The notes under the pieces: generated by a model
The model's input: only the letters and a program-made list of their open reading frames with translations
The model's database searches: none
Told to the model about the DNA's origin: nothing
From: Epinephelus fuscoguttatus
Lineage: Eukaryota; Chordata; Actinopteri; Perciformes; Serranidae
Assembly (NCBI RefSeq): GCF_011397635.1
Contig: NC_064770.1
Location: 21,483,707 to 21,547,706, forward strand
DNA: 64,000 bases
Direction of reading: 5' to 3'
Made by a program: the position numbers and the translations under genes
Shown here: positions 40,797 through 50,670 of the stretch, piece after piece
How the letters are laid out: every line of letters begins with the position of its first letter
Numbering within the stretch: position 1 is the stretch's first letter

Positions 40797-41252
40797 ATGC
40801 TGGGGACCCTCTGCACTCTCATCACTGCTCTAACATGTAAGGAGGCTGACTTACTGCAGCTTTGACCTCATGTTGGATTCATCAGTCTGTGTGTTTCTCT
40901 TGACTCCATGTCATCTTGTTGCTTCCAGGTGTGAGTGCTGTGACGGTGGTGACACAGAAGCCTCCTGTTGTGACGCTGAGGAAAGGAGAGACAGCCACCA
41001 TGGACTGTGATGTTTTTACAGATGATGGGTCTCGCTGGTATAAACAGATTCCAGGAGGAACATTTAAGTTTGTGCTGAGGAATCATCACAGCTATTCCTC
41101 TCCAAATTATGGCTCTGGTTTCTCCGCTCCCAAATTCACTTCTAGTCATTTGTCGGGTACAAAGTATCGTTTGATCATCAGCAATGTGGAGGAGGGAGAC
41201 TCAGCAGTCTATCACTGTGAAACATGGAACGACTCTGTTAAACAGTTTGTAT
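40797..41252 (+). CDS. IgL (L2/sigma-type) variable gene V1, family A
   Basis: The germline V gene encodes the antigen-binding domain of an antibody light chain. Leader exon 40797-40836 (MLGTLCTLITALT plus one base), 92-bp intron, V exon 40929-41252. First Cys in TATMDC, then WYKQIPGG, GSGFSAPKFTS, and the second Cys in DSAVYHC, where the usual YYC has His. It is the most divergent family-A member: the CDR1 region reads DVFTDDGSR in place of the NLGTVT type, and FKFVLRNHHS replaces the PQYVL type. The frame is open. No J or J remnant lies between it and C1. It could still join J2 across C1 by deletion. Confidence 0.9.
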
Positions 41253-41280
41253 CACAGTGATTTACACTGTGACAAAAACC
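41253..41280 (+). other. V1 recombination signal, 12-bp spacer
   Basis: Heptamer CACAGTG 41253-41259, 12-bp spacer, nonamer ACAAAAACC 41272-41280. Confidence 0.95.
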
Positions 41281-42167
41281 TCCTCACTAAACACTTCTGC
41301 TTTTCGAGACTCTGATACATCTGATAATAGAGACATCAAACAACACTCTGTGTAACAACACATTATTCGGTATTTTGTGTTTAATTTAATGATATGTGAT
41401 TCATTTCTACATTAATCAAGGACAAAATATATTTTTTGAAAAAATGAAAAAACATAAGTAATTCACCAGTAATTCAATTTTAATGCAATTCAATTCATTT
41501 TTATTTATAAAGCCCAATATCACAAATCACAATTTGCCTCACAGGGCTTTACAGCATACGACATCCCTCTGTCCTTAGGACCCTCACAGCGGATAAGGAA
41601 AAACTTGACCCCAAAAAAACCCTTTTACTGGCGGAAAAAAATGGTAGAAACCTCAGGAAGAGCAACTGAGGAGGGATCCCTCTTCCAAGATGGACAGACG
41701 TGCAATGGATGTCGTACAGAACAGATCAACACAATACATTTACAATATTCCATATGACAAAATGAGACATAAAGAGAGACAGAGACAGAGAAAGAGATGC
41801 AGGACAGACAGTAATGACAATAGCTTACAACAACATTAATTTAATTAGTAATATTATAATAATAATTACAGCTATTGTGGTACAATATGTTGTAAGTATA
41901 TATTAATATATGATAGTATATGTATGTGACAATAACAATATGTGTATAATAACAGTAGAAGTATGACTAATGATAACAGCAGCAGTAGGCATCATCACGC
42001 AGGACCACGGCAGCAGCGCAACCACGTCATACAATCCAGGCACCGCTGCGATATGAGGTAACCTGCCACACAATGGAGCACAAAGGCTCCAGAGAAGAAG
42101 CTGAGTTAGTGACATGCAGTAGAGCCAAGTTAGCGAGATGCAGTAACAGGACATGAGTGTTAGTAAA

Positions 42168-42193
42168 GGAGAGAGAGAGAGAGAGAGAGAGAA
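42168..42193. repeat. GA microsatellite
   Basis: About 13 GA units inside the LINE 3' region. Confidence 0.9.
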
Positions 42194-42759
42194 GGAGAGA
42201 AGGTGCTCTGTGTATTATAGGGGGTCCTCCGGCACACTAGGCCTAAGTCAGCCTAACTAGGGGCTGGTACAAGGCAAGCCTGAGCCAGCCTGATAATAGG
42301 AATTACAGTACTCCAGCCTTGAGGTAACAAAAGTGTGGACCAGTTTTTCTGCATCTTTTGGGACAGGATAGGCCTAATTTTTGCAATGTTACGCAGATGA
42401 AAAAACGCAGTCCGTGAGGTTTGTTTTAAATGGGAATTGGAACACAAATTTTGGTCAAATATTACTCAGAGGTTTCTTACGATAGTGCTAGAGGCCAGAG
42501 CAATGCAATCCAGAGAAACTATATCATCAGATAAAGAGTTTCTGAGTTGGTTGGTCCGAGAACAATAACTTCAGTTTTGTCTGAATTTAAAATCAGGATA
42601 TGGAGCTCATCCAGGATTTTATGTCTTTAAGGCATTTTTGAAGTTTAGTTAATTAATCAGTTTCTTCTGGCTTTATTGATAAATACAATTGTGTATCATC
42701 TGCATAGCAATGGAAATTTACAGAATGATTTCTGATCATGTTACCTAAGGGAAGCATAT

Positions 42760-43511
42760 TGTAGCAAACCCATTTTGTTTTGGTGCTTGCTGTTTCTCGT
42801 TTTGTTCACCAGAGGGCAGCTTGCATTGTTTGCAGGTCAATTTTGAAAAAACAAATATTTGCTTTAGATACATTTTTGACATGATTTCTTTAAAATATAA
42901 ATTACATGAGTTGTGTTGCTATTAAGAAGATGTAATTTCATTCATTTTTATCTGTATATTTTTGCCCGTTTTGGAGATAATGGTTCCGTTTTTAAACAGT
43001 GAGATTTTATTTTGAAGACCATTACTTCCTACTTCCTTCCTGTGTTATACTGCCGAACAAAACAAAGTCACTTGACTACGGAATGAATGGTAAAACGGTA
43101 AAAGTTCAAGGTAAACAAAGGAAAATAAAACGGCAACGGCAACTTAATGATAAAAACGTCGAAGGCTGAGTGTATTTTGGCAACCCCCCGAGGAGGCATA
43201 AGGTTGGTGTGTGTTGTGCCTGTGGTGATTATTTTCTTACTTTATGATTTGTGTCAAAGGTATGCTAACTCTTTTGCCCACCTGTCTGGTGAATTGGCGG
43301 TGTATTGCTTGGTATAATGTTGAGTTGTCTGAGAAAGTACCGTGATCATTTACCATTTATTATGGACAGAAGTGGAAACAGAAATGTGATTGCTTTGTTT
43401 TCTTTGTTTTGTCAGTTCTCACGTTGGTTTATGGAGCTGGTTTTGTGGAACAGCAATAAACGTTAAAACCATCAGTCGAGTCTCTTACCATCTTTCGGAG
43501 GGTATGCTACA
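42760..43511 (+). mobile_element. Solo LTR of an LTR retrotransposon
   Basis: A 752-bp fossil starting TGTAGCAAACCC and ending GGGTATGCTACA (inverted ends, 11 of 12 matching). It is flanked by the 5-bp direct repeat CATAT at 42755-42759 and 43512-43516. An AATAAA lies near 43455. No internal coding region remains, as after recombination between two LTRs. It sits inside the LINE, so it is the younger of the two. Confidence 0.85.
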
Positions 43512-43789
43512 CATATATAAAGTGAATAGAATTGGTCCAAGCACAAAACCTTGTGGAACTCCAAAACAAACTTTAGTGTGAATGGACGATTCATGGTGAA
43601 CGTGAACGAACTGAAGTTGATCGGATAAATAAGATTTAATATCTACCTCTTGTGAGAGTATTAACACTGACTCAAAGGACATCAGCAGGTCTCCAAAGAC
43701 AACAGGAACAACAACAAAACAAAGTGGAACAAACTGAATTGTCAATAAGCTGTGAAAACACATAAATCCTGTCATTTACGAATGAATGA

Positions 43790-43850
43790 AAACAGTGTTG
43801 AGTGTTGAAACTCCTCCTCCTCCACTTCTCCTCTCCTCACTGTCTTTATT
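43790..43850 (+). promoter_or_regulatory. V-type promoter fused upstream of C1
   Basis: GAGTGTTGAAACTCCTCCTC and the pyrimidine block CTTCTCCTCTCCTCA match the promoters of V3, V4, V6 and V7. The TATA word is TTTATTAG here instead of TTTATAAG. Directly after it (43850-43856) the sequence switches to J-C intron sequence. Confidence 0.7.
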
Positions 43851-44071
43851 AGCTAAATTTCTAAATTTGTGATTGATGGATTGTTGATGTTTTAAAAAGG
43901 AACACTGCTCATATTTTAGGTGTAAATGTGTTTGCAGATTCAAAATGCTTAACTTCTTCAGCGTGTTGGTTATACCGTCAACACAAGCAATAAATGAATC
44001 TCCTACTGTCATGCTTTGTGTTAATGATTTGACTCCTAGTTATGTGATGAATGTCCTTTGTGTATCTTCAG

Positions 44072-44400
44072 GCTCCAGCCTCCCTCCTCCTGTCCTGACA
44101 GTCTTCCCTCCGTCCAGTGCTGAGCTCCAGTCCAACAAAGCCTCTCTGGTCTGTCTGTCCAGTCAGTCTGTGCCTTTTGCAGATGTGAGCTGGTTGCTTG
44201 GTGGGAGTCCAGTGAGCAGTGGGATCTCTACCAGCACCGCTGTTCAGCAAGCAGACCAGACCTTCCAAATCAGCAGCTATCTGGCCGTCCAGACGTCAGA
44301 CTGGAACATGGATAAGGTTTACACATGTAAAGTGTCTTTGGGCTCCCAGACTGCAGAGAAAAACATCAACAAGTCCCACTGTCCCACTGAAGAACAGTAG
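44072..44400 (+). CDS. IgL constant exon C1 (no J upstream)
   Basis: One Ig C1-set domain exon, with acceptor TATCTTCAG before 44072 and stop at 44398-44400, 109 codons including the stop. It reads SLPPPVLTVFPPSSAELQ, the first Cys in KASLVC, Trp in ADVSWLLGG, second Cys in VYTCKVSL, and the last Cys in KSHCPTEEQ, which pairs with the heavy chain. The domain is intact. Unlike C2 and C3 it has no J: the J-C intron is cut and joined to a V promoter about 220 bp upstream. The frame is open back to an ATG at 43945 (MLNFFSVLVIPSTQA). Whether it is used, skipped or dead cannot be told from sequence. Confidence 0.9.
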
Positions 44401-44570
44401 AGGAGCACAATGAGCATTTAACATCTGCTTCTTTACTCTTTGTGCTCTTTGCTCATTACAAGGTTTACATGTTAGAAAAGATGTGTCTGCATGCTTGTAA
44501 TAAATGTTGTGACACTTAGGTGGAGGTGTTGTATCAGCTTTGCAAATGCTGCAGTTTTCAACAATCATTC

Positions 44571-44578
44571 AATAAAAG
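44571..44578 (+). terminator. C1 poly(A) signal
   Basis: AATAAA within TTCAATAAAAGAAG, about 170 bp after the C1 stop, in the same place after C2 and C3. Confidence 0.65.
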
Positions 44579-44970
44579 AAGACAAAAAACAGTTGAAAAA
44601 GTGTTTGTATTTATTTGTACTTGTGAAAACATCATTTAAAAGGACAATGTTCTGCAAATGTTGTCACCTTGACTAGATTGTATTTTTCTCCTGTTGTTCA
44701 TCTCACTGATAATAATCCTGGACACAAAGACAACAGACAGACTTGTTTCTTTAATATTTATATTCAAAATCATAAAGCAACATTGTTATTAGGTGTTAAT
44801 TTGCAATAAAAGCACAGCAGAAAGATGAATATGACTTTGCCTTGTTTTAGTTGCTCACAGTGGTTAAGGCGTTAGAAAAATCAGATGACATGAGCAAATG
44901 AAAGTGAGTTTTCATCCTCCATCAGTGAAGCATCACCTCTCTACTCCTCCCTCTCTTCCTTCCCAGGATG

Positions 44971-45012
44971 CACCTGCAGGCCTCCTCTCCTTATTTATAG
45001 CTCCATGTAAAT
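44971..45012 (+). promoter_or_regulatory. E-box/octamer-like block, copy 1
   Basis: CACCTG 44971-44976 and ATGTAAAT 45005-45012, same spacing as the other copies, about 0.6 kb past the C1 stop. Confidence 0.4.
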
Positions 45013-45450
45013 GAAGAGGTCAAGTGTCAGCTCTCTGTAAAATCAGAGGGAACTGTCTCTGACTGCAAACACACTGAGAGTTGAATCATTAACAGGTTGT
45101 AAATCAAATACAGTTTACGTCTAATGTCTGTAAATTACAATATGTACATGTGAGCAGAGCCAAAGTTTATATCCTCTAGCAGATGTCTGTTGTTGACGTA
45201 TGAAAAACCTGCTCAATGATACAAATATGATAAAGCTTTCATGCATGAATTCCATCCATTAGGAACCAAACAATAGTGACATTCATCTATACTGAAGCAT
45301 TTTGTGACATCAAGACACTGAATTTAGTAAATCATCGTCTACACTGGGTATAATGGATAAATGAAAGAAGATGAGAGTAAGAAATGTGAGAAAGCATGCA
45401 GAGTGAAGCAAAGCTCCTCCTCCTGTCAGTCACTCTCAGTTTCAGTGTGC

Positions 45451-45458
45451 TATTAAAT
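45451..45458 (+). promoter_or_regulatory. TATA-like box of V2
   Basis: TATTAAAT about 110 bp before the V2 leader. Confidence 0.5.
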
Positions 45459-45561
45459 TGCTCCTCCAGCACCTCCTCTCCTCATCCTCCAAAGCCTGTG
45501 ATCTGTCAGCAGTAAGCTGACTTTCCAAGTTACAAGGCCATTCTCAGCACACACTGACAAC

Positions 45562-46023
45562 ATGCTGGGGACCCTCTGCACTCTCATCACTGCTCTAACA
45601 TGTAAGGAGGCTGACTTACTGCAGCTTTGACCTCATGTTGGATTCATCAGTCTGTGTGTTTCTCTTGACTCCATGTCATCTTGTTGTTTCCAGACGTGAG
45701 TGGTGTGACGGTGGTGACACAGAAGCCTCCTGTTGTGGCGCTGAGGAAAGGAGAGACAGCCACCATGGACTGTAACCTGGGGACTGTCACTAATTATGCA
45801 GCAGTCTGGTATAAACAGATTCCAGGAGGAGTTCCTCAGTATGTGCTGGGGTTTCGTCACAGCTGGAGCTCTGTCGACTATAGCTCTGGTTTCTCCTCTC
45901 CAAAGTTCACATCTAATCATCAGTCAACAACAGATTATCGTTTGATCATCAACAATGTGGAGGAGGGAGACTCAGCAGTCTATTACTGTGCTACATGGGA
46001 CAGCTCTGTTGATGAGTACGTAT
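45562..46023 (+). CDS. IgL variable gene V2, family A
   Basis: Leader exon 45562-45601, 92-bp intron, V exon 45694-46023, frame open. It reads VSGVTVVTQKPPVVALRKGE, first Cys in MDCNLGTVT, CDR1 NYAAVW, WYKQIPGGVPQYVLGF, CDR2 RHSWSSVDYSSG, and second Cys in DSAVYYCATWDSSVDEYV. The V exon acceptor gives a YVSG start where sister genes have CVSG or CVSA. It lies 1.16 kb after the C1 stop, as the first V of the next cluster. Framework sequence is nearly identical to V5, V6 and V8; differences gather in the CDR positions. Confidence 0.92.
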
Positions 46024-46051
46024 CACAGTGATTTACACTGTGACAAAAACC
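46024..46051 (+). other. V2 recombination signal, 12-bp spacer
   Basis: Heptamer CACAGTG 46024-46030, 12-bp spacer, nonamer ACAAAAACC 46043-46051. Confidence 0.95.
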
Positions 46052-46320
46052 TCCTCACTACATACTTCTGCTTTTTGACTGTTTGACACATCTTGTCTGG
46101 GAGTAAAGCCATCAGCCAATTCTTTATGTCACCTCTCTCATATATTAGAAACATATTTTAAAACTTCAAATCCCTTTGATTGGATTCTCACAAAAAGCCT
46201 CAGATCTTAGTGGTAGTAACTTACAGTATGTCATGTGTACGTTCATTAATGCAAAAATAGACAATATGCTTGCTGGTAAATGTTGACCACAAGATCTATT
46301 CCACTGTTGGACAAATCAGT

Positions 46321-46600
46321 GTTTACAGTAAATATTCATGTCTTTTGATGCTCATGGAAATAAACAAGTTATTAAAAGTTCTCAGCAGATTCTCATTTGC
46401 TGATCCAAACTCAGACTATGTGATAAATCTTTCTTGACAAAAATGCTCTGGTGCACATGTAGTGAGGATTGTTACACAAACATGTTTTGTATTATATTGT
46501 TATGTTGCAGTTTGTCCCTCTTCATGAACAGGTCGGTAGGTCATCTGGCAGCCAAAGTTACAAAAACTAGAAGTCACGTGCAGATAAAACACAACCAAAC
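46321..46600. repeat. Local direct repeat, copy 1
   Basis: AGTAAATATTCATGTCTTTT through the word AACTAGAAGT returns, diverged, at 47122-47370. It is V-flank sequence duplicated within the V2-V3 interval. Confidence 0.6.
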
Positions 46601-47039
46601 AAACCTCTCCATTAATATAGGGTAATAGTTAATGGGAAAAAGAGAATGTGGTTATTAGTATCAGCAAAGTTACTCAACATGGCTATATACGTATATAGTA
46701 CACTAAAATAAGGTGGTACAATGAATAGGTCTACATAATATTTGATGATGAAGATAACAAAGGTACAGTGCCCTGCTAATTATTAAACAGTTTATTGTCT
46801 TTATACTACACGATAAATCTTGAGCTTCTAACATGAACCACCTATTTGTTTGTATGTTTAATTTTAAAGAGAGTAAATGTCTGATAGCACTCCAATATGT
46901 ACACAAGAGAAATGTAATGATGATATGTAGTAATATGACGATTTATGGTCATGAGCAAAAGACATTATGAAACATGAGATTACTGGTACAAAATGATCTA
47001 CAGATATGACACTGAATCACATTCAGAATGTTTTTCATT

Positions 47040-47110
47040 AATGAGTAAAAAGCTGAGTATAGTTTTGAAACTCCTCCTCCTGCACTTCTCCTCTCCTTCA
47101 GTCTCTCTCT
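47040..47110 (+). promoter_or_regulatory. Orphan V-type promoter
   Basis: AACTCCTCCTCCTGCACTTC resembles the V promoters, but no leader or V exon follows. It is a leftover from a lost V gene. Confidence 0.55.
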
Positions 47111-47121
47111 CAGTCAGTCAT

Positions 47122-47370
47122 TGTAAACAGTAAATATTCATGTCTTTTGACACGAATAAAAATTAACTCGTTTTGAATAATTTACGGCAGATCCTCATTT
47201 GCTGATCCAGATTCAATGAAATGACAATGTAATGGATATTTCTTGATATAAATTCAGCAGTGCAGATGTTTGTTTTGTCCTTCTTTGTGAACAGGTCAAA
47301 GGGTCACCTGACAGTCAAAACTGAAACAAACTAGAAGTGAATGTGCAGCTAAAACATGACCAAATGAAAG
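47122..47370. repeat. Local direct repeat, copy 2
   Basis: Diverged copy of 46321-46600. Confidence 0.6.
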
Positions 47371-47529
47371 TCTTTCTTTTACCTGACAACATTTCATTTA
47401 TATTTTATGATTCGAGATGTGTTTCCAACAGAGGAAAAGAATTAGAATAATTAAAGCTGTTTGCACATGCTGTACATACAGATATGTAGAGTGCTACAGA
47501 GTGCTTATAATCTGAGGGATCACCATGAC

Positions 47530-47920
47530 ATGTGGAGTTCCTCAGGGCACGATTATTGGGCCGCAGTTATTCAACCTGTACATCCTAATTCCATGACAAT
47601 AATGGTTGTTATCACAGCTACATAGATAACACTCAGATGTTTTTAGCTCTTTCATCAAGTGACCATAGTCACTCAGACTCAGTCTATCAATGCTTAGAGA
47701 AAATCAATATTTGGAATTAAATCTATTTAAGGAAATAATGTAAAGAAGTAAAAGAGGATAGAATGAAAGTTATTGATCAGCTTGATTCCACAGCTATAAA
47801 GACAAAAACCCCATCAGAAACTTGGTGTTTAAAGCAGACTCAGATCTGAGCGTCAGCAGTGTCATCAAGGCAATGACTGAAACAACATTTTACCAAAGAT
47901 CAGTAATTGGAGGTCTCATA
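47530..47920 (+). mobile_element. LINE reverse-transcriptase fragment
   Basis: The plus strand reads TCGVPQGTIIGPQLFNLYIL, then a LALSSSDHSHSDS-like stretch and LGVxxDSDLSVSSVIKA-like pieces, with indels. Same family as the fragment at 54191-56640. Confidence 0.65.
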
Positions 47921-48309
47921 GTAAGAAAAGTGTCATAAACATAAAGTCAACATTTGCATTTACACCATGTTATCCCCAAGACTTAACCATGTTTACTGCG
48001 CCTATTTATAACCTGAATAGTCATGTTTAACATAAAACTATACAAACATGAAGGAGTATTTATTTAGTGTGATCAGTCCTTCATGGAAAAATACTACAAA
48101 GTACAGAAACAATTCATGTGATACTAAAACTAGATTTAATACTTAGAGAACATTAACAGACTTCATAAAGCTACATGAAGATGTGTTTCTTAAGAGCAGA
48201 AGAAAAAGTTTATAATGTGAAACCACGTACATAAAGTAGCTGATTTATAAATAAAAACAGAGCTGAGTGTTGAAACTCCTCCTCCTCCACTTCTCCTCTC
48301 CTCAGTGTC

Positions 48310-48317
48310 TTTATAAG
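48310..48317 (+). promoter_or_regulatory. TATA box of V3
   Basis: TTTATAAG after the CTCCTCCTCCTCCACTTC block; the same promoter type precedes V4, V6 and V7. Confidence 0.6.
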
Positions 48318-48464
48318 CTTCAGTCTGTCTTCTCCTCACACTCCAACCCTGCTCACCTCTCAGCTGGACAGTAAGGGACGTTTACACCACACACTGACAA
48401 CATCAACACAGACAACATCAGTCTGTGTGTTTCTCTTGACTCCATGTCATCTTGTTGTTTCCAG

Positions 48465-48791
48465 GTGTGAGTGGTGTGACGGTGGTGACACAGAAGCCTC
48501 CTGTTGTGACGCTGAGGAAAGGAGAGACAGCCACCATGGACTGTAACCTGGGGACTGTGACTGATCAAGCAGTCTAGTATAAACAGATTCCAGGAGGAGT
48601 TCCTCAGTATGTGCTGAGGTTTTATCACAGCTGGAGCTCTGTAGCTTATGGCTCTGGTTTCTCTTCTCCAAAGTTCACATCTAATCATCAGTCAACAACA
48701 GATTATCGTTTGATCATCAACAATGTGGAGGAGGGAGACTCAGCAGTCTATCACTGTAAAACATGGGACAGCTCTGCTAATGAGTTCGTAT
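48465..48791 (+). pseudogene. IgL variable pseudogene V3, family A
   Basis: The V exon has the family-A pattern (VSGVTVVTQKPPVVTLRKGE, second Cys in VYHCKTWDSSANEFV) and a recombination heptamer. Two defects are visible. The leader exon and the start of its intron are deleted: the sequence jumps from CACTGACAACAT to CAACACAGACAACATCAG. The FR2 Trp codon is TAG (GCAGTCTAGTATAAACAG). It cannot make a light chain but could donate sequence in gene conversion. Confidence 0.92.
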
Positions 48792-48819
48792 CACAGTGAT
48801 TTACACTGTGACAAAACAC
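48792..48819 (+). other. V3 recombination signal, weak nonamer
   Basis: Heptamer CACAGTG 48792-48798, 12-bp spacer, nonamer changed to ACAAAACAC (48811-48819). Confidence 0.8.
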
Positions 48820-49502
48820 ATCTGATACATGAATCTTTAGAGCTGCATCTTTAAAGTTCCTCTAAATACAGTAAATGTGATCAATAGTTTTGAGATACAC
48901 AGGTTGTGATGATTGTTGAACTTCCAGATGAAGTAAATCTGACAGTAATCTGACTACAGTAATCATGTTTCATTAAGTAATCTGCTTCACAATGATTCAA
49001 AAGCCCAACACTTAATCAAAGTGCTGCTAAACAAAAGTAAATAACAATACTACAGTAACCTACAGGTCATGGACGTGAAGACATTTTAGTTTGTTTTTAA
49101 AAGTATTAGTCAAAATAATTCAGATATATAGCAAACATGTTTGCTTGCTAAGAGGAATATTGAAAAGTATGAAAACAGTGAAATAAAAAGTAAACTTTCA
49201 CACTCTGGTTAGAATCCTGTTTACCTACATAATACACAACTTTGTGACAATTCTTTATAACAAACTTATAAACTAATGACAGTATGTTCATCCTGTGGTC
49301 TGTAAGATTACTTTAATAATGACATTGAAAAATGAACATAAATGAATCTGATATCACCACTGGAAGTGATAAAACTTTCACAAAAATCATCAGCAGTTAT
49401 CAAATATAATTTATAGACACAGTTTATGAGCAGACGAAGCATCAGATATCTGCTGTTTGATGAGAAATGATTTAAACTGACTCATGCTGTAGTTGATGAA
49501 TG

Positions 49503-49566
49503 AATGAAAACAGAGCTGAGTGTTGAAACTCCTCCTCCTCCACTTCTCCTCTCCTCAGTGTCTTTA
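49503..49566 (+). promoter_or_regulatory. Second orphan V-type promoter
   Basis: Full promoter block ending TCAGTGTCTTTA, joined straight to LINE sequence. The working V4 promoter follows 210 bp later. Confidence 0.55.
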
Positions 49567-49715
49567 AACTCTGCTGCTAGAATTCCAGCACCAATCAAGA
49601 GAACAGAGCACATTACCTCGTTCTTAAATATCTACAGTGGCTTCAAGTGACTTAATGGATAGATTATAAAATGCTGCTGTTAGTTTTTAAACGTCTCAAT
49701 AATCTCAGAATATTA
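49567..49715 (+). mobile_element. LINE fragment carried with V4
   Basis: Encodes CCCAGCACC-type tail sequence read as NSAARIPAPIKRTEHIT. The same piece lies before V6 (56395-56660) and V7 (59256-59515). Confidence 0.65.
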
Positions 49716-49778
49716 ATGAATGAAAACAGAGTTGAGTGTTGAAACTCCTCCTCCTCCACTTCTCCTCTCCTCAGTGTC

Positions 49779-49786
49779 TTTATAAG
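49779..49786 (+). promoter_or_regulatory. TATA box of V4
   Basis: TTTATAAG, about 90 bp before the V4 leader. Confidence 0.6.
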
Positions 49787-49870
49787 CTTCAGTCTCTCTT
49801 CTCCTCACACTCCAACCCTGCTCACCTCTCAGCTGGACAGTAAGGGACGTTTATACCACACACTGACAAC

Positions 49871-50325
49871 ATGCTGGGGACCCTCTGCACTCTCATCACT
49901 GCTCTAACATGTAAGATATTCTTCTCAGTCCTTTTATAGCCCATATTTTCACACACAAACCTTTGACTCATGTATTTTTCTCTGTATGTTGACAGATGTT
50001 GATGCAGCCAAAGTGCTGACCCAGACGCCTGCTGTCCACACAGTTTCTACAGGACAACAAGTTGTTCTCAACTGCAACATTCAGAGATATGATGGAAAAT
50101 ATGTCCGCTGGTATAAACAGGTTCCTGGTGAAGCTCCTCAGTTTGTTCTGGAGTTTCATTATTCTAACAGTGCACTCAACTTTGGATCAGGATTCTCCTC
50201 AGACAGATTCAACTGTAAATCCACATCAAACATAGATTACCAGTTCATCATAAAGCGGACAGAGACAGGAGACTCTGCTGTCTATTACTGTAAGACATGG
50301 GATGACTCTGCTGATGAAACTGTAT
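49871..50325 (+). CDS. IgL variable gene V4, family B, next to J2
   Basis: Leader exon 49871-49910 (same MLGTLCTLITALT as family A), 85-bp intron, V exon 49996-50325, frame open. The V domain differs from family A: VDAAKVLTQTPAVHTVSTGQ, first Cys in VVLNCNIQRYDGKYV, RWYKQVPGEAPQFVLEF, HYSNSALNFGSGFSSDRF, and second Cys in DSAVYYCKTWDDSADETV. It is the V nearest to a J, 0.3 kb away. With J2 and C2 it forms the only cluster in the window whose V-J-C set is intact throughout. Confidence 0.93.
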
Positions 50326-50353
50326 CACAGTGATTCACACTGTGACAAAAACC
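50326..50353 (+). other. V4 recombination signal, 12-bp spacer
   Basis: Heptamer CACAGTG 50326-50332, 12-bp spacer, nonamer ACAAAAACC 50345-50353. Confidence 0.95.
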
Positions 50354-50597
50354 TCAGTGAGAGACTCACTGCAGATTTTATGAATTCTGATCAAAATCAA
50401 ACAATTAAAATCAGTAAACATGAAGCAAAACAAGAACAGACATTAAATAAATTCCCCTAAAGAGACAAAAGTGTTTGAAACAAGTCCAGCAGTGTTTTGG
50501 AATATAATGAGACTGATGAAGTGAAGAGACGTTGACAGTGAAAGTTGGTCTCAACAGGATGTTTCAGTTCCACTCCCCTCATTAGTGAGAGTCAGGA

Positions 50598-50636
50598 GGT
50601 TTTTGTACAGCCATGTGTACAAACTGAATCACTGTG
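50598..50636 (+). other. J2 recombination signal, 23-bp spacer
   Basis: Nonamer GGTTTTTGT 50598-50606, 23-bp spacer, heptamer CACTGTG 50630-50636. It pairs with the 12-bp V signals under the 12/23 rule; this V12/J23 layout is that of kappa and sigma, not lambda. Confidence 0.95.
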
Positions 50637-50670
50637 GTATTCGGACAAGGCACCAAGCTGATTGTGACAA
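50637..50670 (+). CDS. IgL joining segment J2
   Basis: 34 bp reading VFGQGTKLIVT plus one base, then donor GTAAGT. It carries the FGxG motif of light-chain J. The leftover base A joins the C exon start to give Ser (A + GT in C2). It begins with GTAT, the same four bases with which every V here ends. Confidence 0.95.

Larger units (their letters stand above)
41495..43700 (-). mobile_element. LINE (L2-like), interrupted, between V1 and C1
   Basis: The minus strand encodes reverse-transcriptase pieces: KSYLSDQLQFV, CFGVPQGFVLGPILFTLYM, then after the nested LTR a low-quality stretch with HLKQTSRTAFFHLRNIAKIR. The 3'UTR runs left to the tail TAAATAAAAATGAATTGAAT near 41495. Truncated at the 5' side; many stops. 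A GA microsatellite at 42168-42193 lies in the UTR. Confidence 0.75.

Noticed and set aside
41260-43790. A hidden J segment before C1
   Set aside because: Read for the FGQG-coding word, a 23-bp-spacer signal and a GTAAGT donor. None found; LINE and LTR fill the interval and the J-C intron is truncated.
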